From positions 149,845-213,844 of the forward strand of contig RCAB01000058.1 in NCBI GenBank assembly GCA_003640385.1: 64,000 nucleotides of DNA. Reading direction: 5' to 3'. The notes under the pieces were generated by a model. That model did not search any database, was not told the origin of the DNA, and saw only the letters and a list, made by a program, of their open reading frames with translations. The stretch comes from Setaria digitata. Its lineage: Eukaryota > Nematoda > Chromadorea > Rhabditida > Setariidae. Positions 27,101-38,900 of the stretch are shown here, piece after piece; positions within the stretch are counted from its first letter, which is position 1, and every line of letters begins with the position of its first letter. Made by a program: the position numbers and the translations under genes.

Positions 27101-30100
27101 CACCTTCCGTTACAATTAATGTGCATTTATAACCATTCTTAGTACCTGCATCAGCTGCATCTTCAAGTTTTGATAAATCCCACAAAGGTCGCTTCACGAA
27201 ACGGTTTAATGAGGTCTAAAATAACTAAAATTACAGTAGTTCATATACTGCAAAAAACCATTTCTTGCAAAATTGCATGACAAAAAAAAAAAAATGAAAA
27301 AGAACACCGTGTGTTGCTGATTGATATCGCAAAGCAAATGATGGATTATGTCGTTATTTGTAAGGAAATCTCCATAAAATGATTCCGGTATAATACACGT
27401 CGAACCAAAATTCTTCACTGACGTTGTAAGGTATTCCTTTGACTGCGACTCGAAAGCAGGGTTTTCTATCAGTGCATTTAGAAATATGTGAAGCCGACTT
27501 TTGATCTGATAATACTCATCGAAAAAATTTCTTTATAACTGATATTTTTAATACAAATCAGTAAATATCTTCTTTGCCACGCTTCACTACGTTAAAAAGA
27601 AGATAATTAGGATACTGACTGTACCCGAAATCAAAATCTGCATAGTGCAAAGAAAAATGTATCATTGTACCTTACCAGGTGTGAACTTATGCTTTTTTCG
27701 ATACCGTAACGTTCGTGCAATTCATTCTTTAATCGTGCTATTAATTGATTCATAATGTAATCCACGTGCCGCCCACCCTAAAATATACCAAAATGTAATT
27801 CTGCATGGCTAATACGCATAAAATTTTCAGACTCAAAATAAGTGCAGTAAATATAATTAAAAAATTGAAATTGAACAAGTATCTAGAAGAGCCTTAAAAG
27901 CCACAGTATCAAAAAAGAGAGGGTGAGGGAAGATACCTGAATTAATTAGCTATTAGTAGCTCCTTCAAATATTAAGAAAGTCTAAAGTCCGAGAAGACTC
28001 TTAAGCCTAATCCAAAAGAGTAACAATAGAAGAACCTTCAAAGTATTGATATTGTTAACAAAACTGATGTGCTGATATCCAGCATCACTTCGGGTTACAG
28101 CAAACTGCCAACGATCGTTAACGTTACAGTAAAACAGAACGTTAGAATTTCCAGCATTTTCACTATTATTTGTTGAAAACAATTTCACATAATCTTCAAA
28201 TCCTGAAACCTTCAAAACGATAAGGTTATACACTAAATCAAATGCAGCGAAAATGAATGCACAACTTTCAAAGAGTTTAAATTTGAAAACCTTGAAAGAA
28301 AAAAAAGACATGTTAAATGAAGAAAAATACCTAGCCATCTACTTCACGAAATGGGACCTTCAATGATGAAGAAAATATGTGTAACCTCGATTTTAGTTCC
28401 GTTCAAAAACACATCAACGCCAGGAAGAGTGCCAGCAATATCCACTGTTCTTCTTATCATTACTTCCACAGTACTTTCGTCTAAATTTGATAGTTTGAAT
28501 TTGCTAAGATCTGGCTTAAATGTGACACAAGTATAATCAGTTGTGTTTGAGTCAACAGTAGTAATAATTGGGTCATCCATGTCATTCATGTTATTCCGCC
28601 AACACTAAAACAAAAAACATCATTTGCTTATTAGATAAACTTAAGAAAGCTCTCACGGCAACCGCAGACATACTTGACAAAATAGTCAAAATACTTCTTC
28701 TTTGCTTTTGTTTGCTTGTTTTCTCAAGGTAATGAAAACGTACAATAATAATCCGAAAAAGCTGTACAGAATTGATATTTTGAAAAATTTAAATTCGAAT
28801 TTTCGCTTCATTCATAATCAGCTCATATACCCTAAATATATATGTATCCAGCTATAATGGTTCCTGTATTCAAATACACTAGAAATATTGAAATAATTTA
28901 GATTTACTTGAAAGAAGCGCAATCCAGACTCCTTCGTACACGTTTCAACAGAAAATTCCGTGCTGAAAATGTTGCACAATTTAGCACCGAATCCATTTCT
29001 GCCCCCTGTAATCAGCAGTCGATTAAGAATCATATTTCTGGAAAATTTTTTCGATGAAAAAATTTCAAACCACCATCCTTTCCTATTCAAAAAAAATCTC
29101 TTACAGCAAGCTAACTGCTATCAAGGAGTATGGAAACTGAATGCAATGATACTGTTCTGCCAAAGATCTTCTAATGAGTTGGATGAACTGTTGTAACAGA
29201 AGCAATTTATACCCGAATAAGAGAATATCGCCCTTTATGACTTAGTCATTTTGTGGAAAACAACTGCGTGAAATAATGCATTATATCAAGTGCAGAACTA
29301 ACCGACTATTTTCAATTCAGAATCATCATAATTAGATGAAGTGAATAGGGTACCAAAAATCATTGTAGGAACATAGATCCCCTCTACCGGATGAACCTCC
29401 ACAGGTATTCCATGACCATTATTCCAAACTGATATTGTATTCCTTTCCCTAAAAAGAAGGTAAAACAAGTCAATCAAAATGCCTGGTAACTGAAAAGCTT
29501 ACAATTAAAATTGTAAAATCCCAACAAGTGTTGGCTATTTCTGAGTAAGGAATATCACTCAGAAATACTTAATTAGTACATATCCTATCCATATATTTAT
29601 TTATATAGTGAATTCAATTGATGAAAAGGTTTGCCTGTTAATATTAACAGCGATTGTGGTCATTTCTGGATCCCGTCTCTTGTTATCAGCTGCATTAACC
29701 AAAATTTCGTCGAAAATTTTCAGTAAGCCAGGAACTATTTTGGCTTCTTTTTTTCTTATCTGATTCGTCGCAGCATCGTAAATGTAAATCAACTAGAAAC
29801 AGTAATGTGGCAACAAACAGGTGAAAAGCTAATCATCAGATTCAGGTTCTAGAGAAATCCAGAGTTCAAAAACAAATTGTGTAAAATAAATACCCACTTG
29901 CTCATCTGACAAAAATGCGGAACCAATATAACTGTCTGGTCGATAGAGTATATGATTCAGTGGAGTCAACTTTTGGTACTTCACTGCTGCTATCTTTGCA
30001 TCAGTGGTTTGTTGCTCTGATTCATATGAAACTGAAACTTTCGAGTATTAACTACGACGAAACTTCATAATAAAAACTACGTAAAAGGCGATCAGCCTGT

Positions 30101-30386
30101 TTGTATCAGCACTAGGGAACTTGGTACTACTTTATGAAGTACAGCGGTAAACATACAAATTAAATTTTTAACAGAGAACATACTTGGCCTCTTGTCGACA
30201 TATTTTTTCCCTTTATAAGTACTAGCATCAAAAACACTAACCAAAGTTTGTGAAAGAACGCTGACAATATCGACAAGGTCGTTTGTACCGTTTATGTGAA
30301 CATGTAACAAGATGTAAGTGTTTCTTCGAGATGACAAATGATCGCACGGGACCATTCCTGATGAGTATCTTCTGGATATAATCCAT
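21121..30386 (-). CDS. DNA topoisomerase II, mitochondrial type
   Basis: Type IIA topoisomerase: ATP-driven double-strand passage. All 25 exons join in one frame (1198 aa): 30242-30386, 29898-30031, 29635-29792, 29303-29448, 28908-29005, 28386-28604, 28036-28209, 27676-27777, 27308-27505, 26988-27215, 26512-26637, 26271-26381, 26010-26115, 25734-25900, 25538-25636, 25052-25198, 24840-24988, 24553-24639, 24130-24274, 23523-23627, 23297-23385, 23042-23216, 22171-22323, 21783-21908, 21121-21330. Seen: GHKL ATPase motifs NAADN (126-130) and GGRNGFGAK (195-203), Q413/K415 of the QTK loop, TOPRIM EGDSA (495) and DPDGSHIKG (577), YHHGE, and catalytic Arg829-Tyr830 in ASARYIYT. The first 48 residues hold 11 Lys/Arg and one acidic residue, like a mitochondrial presequence. 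The protein ends just after the core, so the long C-terminal tail of nuclear enzymes is absent. From memory, C. elegans has a separate putative mitochondrial topoisomerase II (R05D3.1), which this probably matches. Localisation is inferred. Confidence 0.9.
29449..29634 (-). other. GC-AG intron in the topoisomerase gene
   Basis: The conserved alignment (VNIN-R then [11 protein letters not shown], matching human VTIDPENN-LISIWNNG) requires the exon 29635-29792 to end at AACAG followed by GCAAAC. No GT exists downstream before an in-frame stop. The acceptor is TTTTAG at the other end. The donor is therefore GC rather than GT. Confidence 0.75.
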
Positions 30387-32058
30387 CCTACACGAGCTAC
30401 CAGTAGCGCGAATCGTACTGGTAAGCCTGAAATTAAAAAAACAATACCACACATAACTCATTATTGCAACAACCAAACTCTACGAGCTACGCATCCCATG
30501 GATGATACTTGCTCGTCCAACTGTGAAATGATGATTCCCTTCTAGCAACCAATCTCGAACCAAATTTATCAAGTGTTATCAGGATTCATTGTTTAAAGAA
30601 TTATTCAAACATTAACTGAGTAATGCCCTTAACACACTGACTATAACCATACAGTGATGCGTTGAAGTGGATAATAGAATTCAGTTTGAAATAATATTTC
30701 GCTGAATTTGAAATGGATTCGAATTTCCATATGTGTATTAGAGACCGTTTAGCTTTACTTGCAACAGTATTTATTCAAATATTCTTTATCTGGGATATAA
30801 CATCACATAACAGAGTAAAAGATGAAACACACAATAGACATTTCGACAGAGTGTACACAATCATATGAAGGTAATGAAATAAAAAAAAAATTCTAATAAC
30901 GGTATAAGTCGACCATGACGTTTATTCATTTACAGTCAGTAGTGCCTCGAGGACAACAGTTAAGTATAACTTTTATGCCTAACGTATCATAAAATTGGAC
31001 CTTCATGTTAACCCAGTAATAACACGAATAGTGATAGAAGAGAATAGCATAACACAAAAGTATTGCTGAACACGAAAAAATACACAACAAATTTATAAAT
31101 TAGGAAACGCGATTATTTGGCAGAGACATATCACAACATGGACTAAATTCTACATATCACATTTAAATATAATATACAAACAAAAGGGAATCAGTCCATT
31201 CTGCAAATAACACTAACCTCTGCAAAACCATATGTTCATATGGCATGTAGCCGCTTTCATCAACAAAATTCTATGTACGTGTAAGAGAATCATTGATTAG
31301 TGGAGGGAGTAACAGAAGCTTCTTTTCCATATGCCCATCTGATAACCTAAAAACCTTGCAATTCCCTTCTCCAACAACAAAAAATTCAGCTGGGGAAGAG
31401 TAATATCTTTTATAGACAACCACTCCTTAACACAAGTACATAGCATTTTAATTAGTATAAGGCAGAAGGAAAACAATTAAATCGAATAATTATTTTTCGA
31501 CTTTTTCCAGTTTTACCCCACATACATGACTGAATCTGCTAAAACATCTGATATTCAATCCCAAAAATTCCTTAGAAGCAATTCAGATGACATAAGGTAT
31601 TTTCTTTCTATGGTAAAAGTGAAAGATGAAAGCACGAATTCTAAAATTAGATTCTCAGATCTTTAAATACATTAGTTTGCATGTTTTCAAAAAAGTTACT
31701 GCGCACCTGCAAGATCTTTCACTCAGCACAAACAATTTTGCCTTTGAAAGCACTGATAAGCAAAAAATCAGTAAAATCTATGAAATTGAACCTCTGAAAC
31801 AGTGAAGTAAAACCTTCATAGATGAGCTCATTGACCCAGCTACTAAGACGATAAAGCCAATGAATCTTGCGTTTGACCAGACTTGCCCAGGGAGAATTAG
31901 CAGATGTCAAAAACTTTCTTTCGCCAAAGTGAATTGAAATAAACCTATACCGAATCAGACAAATCGCACTCAAAAGAGGAAACCCGTAGAAAATCCACAC
32001 CACCCTTCATTCATTCAGTAATGTCCAAGATAACTACTTGGAGGAAGATATGAGTCGA
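30387..32058. other. Spacer between TIR-1 and topoisomerase genes
   Basis: 1.7 kb between the TIR-1 stop and the topoisomerase start, both genes on the minus strand. No convincing exon was found; open frames near 31719-32003 lack splice context. The same-strand order would be compatible with an operon, but the spacing is long and nothing proves it. Confidence 0.4.
30427..30442 (-). promoter_or_regulatory. Likely acceptor or trans-splice site before topoisomerase start
   Basis: On the minus strand a T-run followed by AATTTCAG ends at 30427, 41 bases before the chosen ATG (30384-30386). In nematodes such a site may receive a spliced leader, or may join a further 5' exon. The frame remains open upstream to about 30476, so a longer N-terminus is also possible; the short form gives the basic leader [17 protein letters not shown]. 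Confidence 0.4.
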
Positions 32059-32882
32059 TCATGAGCGGCTGATGCTGTTTGTAGCGCTGCTTCTCAATGG
32101 TGGCCGAGGTGACTGAAAATATAACTCAATATTTTACACCGAGGCAAACATGAAAAAATCTTGAAAAATGATTTGAATATATTGCTTTTAAACGAAAACA
32201 AACGATAATAAAGAATATGAATATAACAGAAAAGCACACTTCGCTACTTTCTCTCTCCATAATATACAGGAAAAAGTCATAGAACATCATACTAGATGAG
32301 CGTTTATAAAGTAAAATTGAACTCTTAACTAGTTACAAGACTTAAAGAAAACAAATTTAACCATTACCAACACTAAGTTTACCATTAAAAGGAACCTACT
32401 AACAACACTGTATGCATAACTCTAGCACCAGTAATGAATGATAATTACTGCTCCGCTAACACTCAAATTTTACGGAAGCATTGCAAGAAATATTACCATA
32501 CAATGGTTGTTTGGAATTTCATTGTGTTGTTGCCTTGTTATCGAGCATTTCTGTGTTGTTTTTGCAATTGACCATCTTGCAGATGTTTTACGCTGCTGCG
32601 TTCCGCTACTTGTACTTGATGCTACTGATGCCTAAAAAAGCTTATAATTCACTCAATCAGCAGATGCGGCACTCAATGTAATCGTAGTAGCAAGCTATAA
32701 ACTTCCGCAAAATTATGTAATTAACACTGTAGCACTCCTTAATATCAATATCATTACTAGTTAGGCAAAACTCCTACAATTTATTGTCTTCATTCCTTTA
32801 ATTTCGAAAGGAAAAAAGATAATCGAGTTCACTGATGGAACAAATTATTAAACATACGAACAGAAACTATTTTGCTACTTGA

Positions 32883-32931
<49 letters not shown>

Positions 32932-35900
32932 GCTGCTGACTGATACTTGGTGTACGATTTAGTTCGCCTTTGATAAAACGTTCTACTTTGTCCATACAAG
33001 CTTCTTGATAATCATGTACCCAACGTACACCATTATAGCGCGTTATATGTCGTATATCAGCTGGTAAATCGGTATCAGCAGGGAAATCGAAATGTTGATC
33101 AAAAATCGGTATTACATTCTTGTGGTGATCAAAGGCACATCGTAACTGAAAAACAAATTAGTAATTATTATTGCTACATTCAAACTAAGTAATTCCAATC
33201 TTTCATCTATTAATTTTGGGAACCTAAACACTTCAAATATACATGTTTAGGAATAGATGTACGGCAAAAGCAAGGATGACAATAAGAGAATATCTGAAAT
33301 ACCTTATCAAATGTATTATAGGCAAACAAAATGTTGGATGAATTAAGGCAAAATTAAAATGAGTTGAGACTAAAGCATCAATTCCCTACATTGACATTCC
33401 AGTCTTTTTCTTAATAATCACAGTTATCAAATAAAGCCATTAACAAACCTCTTTATGTATCCAGTCTTCACAGTTATGATCATTGAATAACCTATCCAAG
33501 GAATTTGGTGTTAAAACAAGAATAAAATGCTTTGCTGCTTGTATATTTTTCAACAGTGATGAATCAAATTTACCGGCATACAATTTATCGACATCAATAA
33601 AGACCTGCAACCATAGCTAAATCTAAATTAAAATACCGTGACGCTAGATATAAAAGAATTAATATGACAGTAAATTACATGACACTATTAAAAAAAGAAT
33701 GTATCCCAAGTCTTGCTTCTTGTCTTATCCCACATAAGTGACGTTAAAATGAAAATATCAACCTTATATCCTCTAAGTTGAAGTAAAACTTTGATAAGGC
33801 TGGCCAACTGATTACCCGTACTGCGTCGATAACTTATGAATACATCAATTTGCTTACTCAATATCGCTACTTCAATGTCATCAATATGTTTGCTGTCTGA
33901 AATTTCAATACACTACTGCAATTCCATAAAATAACAAATCACAGACGACTGAGCGATTTCATTATGAAGAACATAAAGTTAAGATTTGGCGGATGAATTA
34001 AGTAAAAGTTTTACCTTGCAATGCTTGCCTCAGTTTAAGCCTATGGATAGGATTATGCATTCCACATACAGTTTTCATCATTTCATCAGTTAGAGACGGC
34101 AACAAACTGCGATTAAGACCCATGCCAAGCATTTGATATGTGTAAACTGATAATTCGGGGCTTAACGACATCAAGAACTGGTCTAATTGACTTTCATCTA
34201 CACTCCCGTAGTCGGCTGCAATCTGGAAATAACAAGAACATCAGAAAAGGCAGTCCTTCAACAAATGTAATCAGTTCTTCAATGAGACAAAAATTTAACC
34301 GTTCAGCTTTTAAGGAGAATCGTGGTCTTCCCAATTTGTTTAAAATATCTAAATATTAATATTTTAAACAAATTTATTGAGTAAATAGATAGGTCCTCAA
34401 AAACTGAAATTGTATTTCTGAAAGACGGAAAGCTTACTTTTAGGCTTTCTAGTTCACGGATGAAACGTTTTCTGAGAAGGGCAGAGGACATTTGAAGATC
34501 TTGTTCAAGCTCTTTTTCGGTTAGCAGTAATAACAAATCTCCATCAACCATATGTTTTGCAAAAGCATCTGCATAAGATTCAAAGCCAATCTGAAAAAAT
34601 TCACGCATAATTTAAAAGATCAACATGAAGAATATTCGTTTCTGTTTGATAATTGCAGAATAAAATTGTAAATTTTCAAACTCTCAGCAAAATACCTAAA
34701 AAGAGGGATAATTTTCTATAAAGTGGTTGAATCAAACCTGATAAACTCGTTTTTCTTAAAAGTTATTTAAACTGAAGAGAAAAACAGGAAAAGTGTCTTC
34801 AAATGAATAATTCAATTCAAACTATTGGATTCTGAACTCATAAAACGCAGTTGCTTCTGCACTTTTCTTCCTCCTTCATTAAGAGAAAAAAGTGTAATGA
34901 GTTGTTTACGCAGCAGATAATAAATGTTACAAAAACACTAAACTGGATTAATATAATAATAAGTGACTTAAGTATCAAACTAGCCTTCTTCACCCAATAC
35001 TGCACATCAGCAATTGTCCAGCATGGTACTTGTTGAGTAAGCTTGTAGGGCACTTCTTCACCTATTACAGTCAAGGCTTCACTTGCAAATTTAGCCGCAA
35101 CTTCATCCGGACTTGATGCAACCTCTTTCAATGCCGCTATTGCTCCTATTTCCTGTAAAACAATAATTACATTCCATTAAGCGCATATGATTCAATTCAA
35201 CTTGGATCAAATCAATCTTAAATTTCATCCAATTAAATTTTATTGCATCTGAAACTCCCGATGTCGAATTTGTTCTTTTCTCATTTTATATTTATGAAAC
35301 TATCGAGAAATGGAAGCTTTCACTCTCATATTCATAACATTTTATCATGCGATAAATAACTAGTTTAAAGGAAAAAATCTGAATTAAAATTAGAATATGA
35401 CTAGTATACCTCAGCAAATTCATCACCATATGGTCCTGAAAGACATCGTTTTGTCCGAGAACGTCTTAGCTGCATAATTTTATATAGTAGTCTCATTTTG
35501 AAAGTTGAAGTAACAGTTAAAACTTTGTAGCAGCAAGTTGAAACCAAATTAATTGCAATTTGGATAACAGAATATAAGGAGTGAAATTCTGAGATAAACA
35601 AGAAAGAATTAAAAGTAAACTTATATCTAAAGAAACAAGCCATGGTTGATGAAGATAGAAAACAGAAGCAAAAAAGCGAGGCTTATCATAGGGATGGTAT
35701 CGCTTACATCTTACGAATCATCACTTTCGTTCTAGTCGGATAAACTAACAAAAGACCAAATCCGTTAAGCTACAACAGGTAACAGCACAGACACATATAT
35801 ATATATATATATATATTTATGTTGCATTGCAATTCCACATTCAAACAGGCCGCCCATCAAAATAATGCACTCTTTTTGTATTGACGCCATTTTTTGTTCT

Positions 35901-38900
35901 GTTATCAAAACGCAATGGAAGAATTGATGGAAAAAAATATGAAAATGAATTCCTTAACAGTTTAAAAGTATTTTTTTTAAGAAATATTATTGGTAAAATA
36001 AACATACAAGTCAGTTTAATCAGAGAATACTGTTAGAATTCCTCGAATTTAACAACAGTTGATTAAAAAACAAATCTTGGGAATTAATTAGAACAGGAGC
36101 AGTTAGCAGTTCAGTACATTTCTTCTGGAAAAGATAATTTCAAAAGTCGACAGAAAAATTTTTCGTGAAAATGAACTTTTGCTAAGCTACAAGATCAAGG
36201 AATCGCGGTTCTTGATCCTTTTTATATCATTACATGAAACAATGAAAAATTACCAACACAGAGCTTCCTCTATGAAATTTTAAATTTACTTAATGATTCT
36301 TCTCAACGGTAAATTTAGGGAATATTTACGTCTACTTTCGATTGTTACTATATAGGCAACCTATAAACACTAAAATCCAACTAAAAAAATTTGTGAAAAA
36401 AAAAGACATAAAAAATATATTAAAGATGCAACTTGAGAAGCGAATGTCAAATTAATAAAGTTGATCCGACACGAAATGAGTAACGCTATATTTTTATCAT
36501 TATGCTATCAAAATCCGAATTATTACTCTCAGCAATAAATAATGCAGAAAATATCGTCACATTTTTGAAATAAACCAACAAATAATTTTTTCCTCAAAAA
36601 AAAAAAAAAAAATTCCTTCGCAAAGAAAAAAATTCTTCGAAAGTTCCTAGAACGATTTCGAAAGAATACCAGGTTATGTTCTATTTTTCGGTTCATTGCC
36701 AGACATTCCCTTCTAGTCTTCCCATAAAAAAAACGGTGGGAAAATCGCGACAATTTTTCCGGCCAGTAGCGACGTATCGTGTCACGGATTCATGTCGAAA
36801 AAGTATTCTGAAAATCGAATAACTTACTTGAAAAACTTCAAGTTTTTGTTGATCTTTTTTTATTGTTGCTTCCATTGTAAAGTGAAATGCAGCAATACTA
36901 CGTGCTTCACGACACTTCGATTTAAGCATCGGCAACAACCTGAAGTAGAAATTTCTGTTCAGCTGAAATTCCAGATACTGATAACATACTGATCAATGAC
37001 ACTTCTATTTCTTCTTATATAATTTCCCATCTGATATCCTTACTTCATTAAATGAAGCAGTGAAATTTCAAAGCTCGAAAGTAAAGATTAGTTCAGTGAA
37101 GCATAAATTATAGGCTATTGAAAATACGGCACCTTATCACGACGATGAAATTGAAGGCAATTTAGTCTTAATATCAATAAGTGAAATGCAAAAGCAGTGT
37201 AAAAATTAGATTAACAGTGATCAGCAAAGGGCTTTCATGATCATTTTTGTCTTTATTTGAGGCTGCAAAGGTGTGAAACTTATATTTCTGTGTAATGAAT
37301 AGAACAAGAATGGTGAAGTATTATCACAATTTGTTTGGGAACAATGCTATCAAAAATCATCCGTAAAACTAATAACGTTGACTCATCATCACCTATATGT
37401 TCTGATCATTAAAATGAAACTCGTAGTCGGAAGGTTCTCATCGAATTTCTTATTTATTCAGGAGAAAACCTAAAAGCAAAATACTGCATGCTTGGCGAAT
37501 GCTTAAAAAACTGAAGAGTAGAAAGAGTACCTTTCAAGCCATTCTTTTGGTCGTCCCTGTGAATGTTTGTAGTGATCACCGGCAAAGGTAATCGCTTGAT
37601 GTGCAAGTAGAAATGGTTCTACTAGGGCCAAAGTACCGGACTTGTTCACTGCCGCTTCCATTTCTTTAGTACTTCCAAGCATGCAAATTGCCAAACATGC
37701 GTAATAACGTGTTATATCATCCGGTTGTGATGCCAGTAAAAACAACCAGTCCGGCACCTGTAACCATTTCAGTACTTCCATCCCTTCACTTTCTTTTCAA
37801 ATTTTGCATTTTTTAAATTCGTTCATGAATCATATGAAAATCATACTGTTATTCTTCGCCTGGGCAAAAATAATTCTGAGAAGAGGGAAACTAAATTTAT
37901 TTCGCCATCATTAACAAACAGCAAACATGCCATCTTTCAGTGTTGAAGAAGTAGATAAACTTACGTTCACACACTTTCGATGAGACAATTAATTGAAGAA
38001 TTAAATTCAAATCTTGTAAGAAGAATTTTGTAAAAAAGGACAAACAGCAGTGCTGCAAGAACGATACCCCAAATGTGACTCATACAGTGTGAATGAATCG
38101 ATTATTGTCGGATGGAAAATGCAAACAATTCCGTTTCTGACAAACTTTTTCATGAAGGATAAACTGATAAAGAGGAAAGAAGTTGCAAGACCTCCAACAT
38201 TCCTCGGAGATGGCATATGTAAGAGAAGGTCAGATTCCCACTTCTGCAACTGACCGATTCCAATTTCTCCGTGAATGGATGGATACAGATGGTCAGAAGT
38301 TTGCAGCGTTGTCAAAAAATACATCTGAGTGATCCATAGGCATTCTGCGTAACGACAACTAGCCTAGGCTCATTCACACATACGCTATGATAATTCGCCG
38401 GAAGTAGTCACTTGATGAAGTCAATCACAACATACCTTCTTTTGAATAATTTTTTTCTTTGCTTCCGAACAGCTGTACAATGACAGATTGGCAAGTGCAA
38501 GTGCAGCATGTCGTAAAGTTATAGGCGTATCGGTAGCACGCTTACAAGTTAGTAAAATATGATCCAAAACACCATACTCAATTAGTCTGAAATTGAATCT
38601 TCCAAAAATAATGCTCATGCAATACAATCGATCAATCAATCATCGATCAACGCTGAGCATTTCAAAAGAAAGAAAAAACTATTTTAAACAATTGACGAAG
38701 AGATGAAGTTATATTTCAGTACAATTAATTATCCGTTTATTCATTCCCTTTAACTAATCTGACCGGTGTTTAGAGCATATTAAAGAAGGTCTCCATATAC
38801 GCACCTGTAAGTGGTAGCAGTTGAGTGTTTGAATAAACTTTCCATAATTGATAATGACATCCGTTGCTGCTCCGGATTTTTGTTCAGTTTCTCAGCTGTT

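Noticed and set aside
30092..30454. 120-aa minus-strand frame overlapping the topoisomerase first exon
   Set aside because: Its phase does not fit exon 29898-30031, whereas the alternative frame ([10 protein letters not shown]...) does.
38007..38324. 105-aa minus-strand frame inside a TIR-1 intron
   Set aside because: The ARM exons at 37531-37757 and 38436-38586 join directly in phase; adding this frame would break the armadillo alignment.
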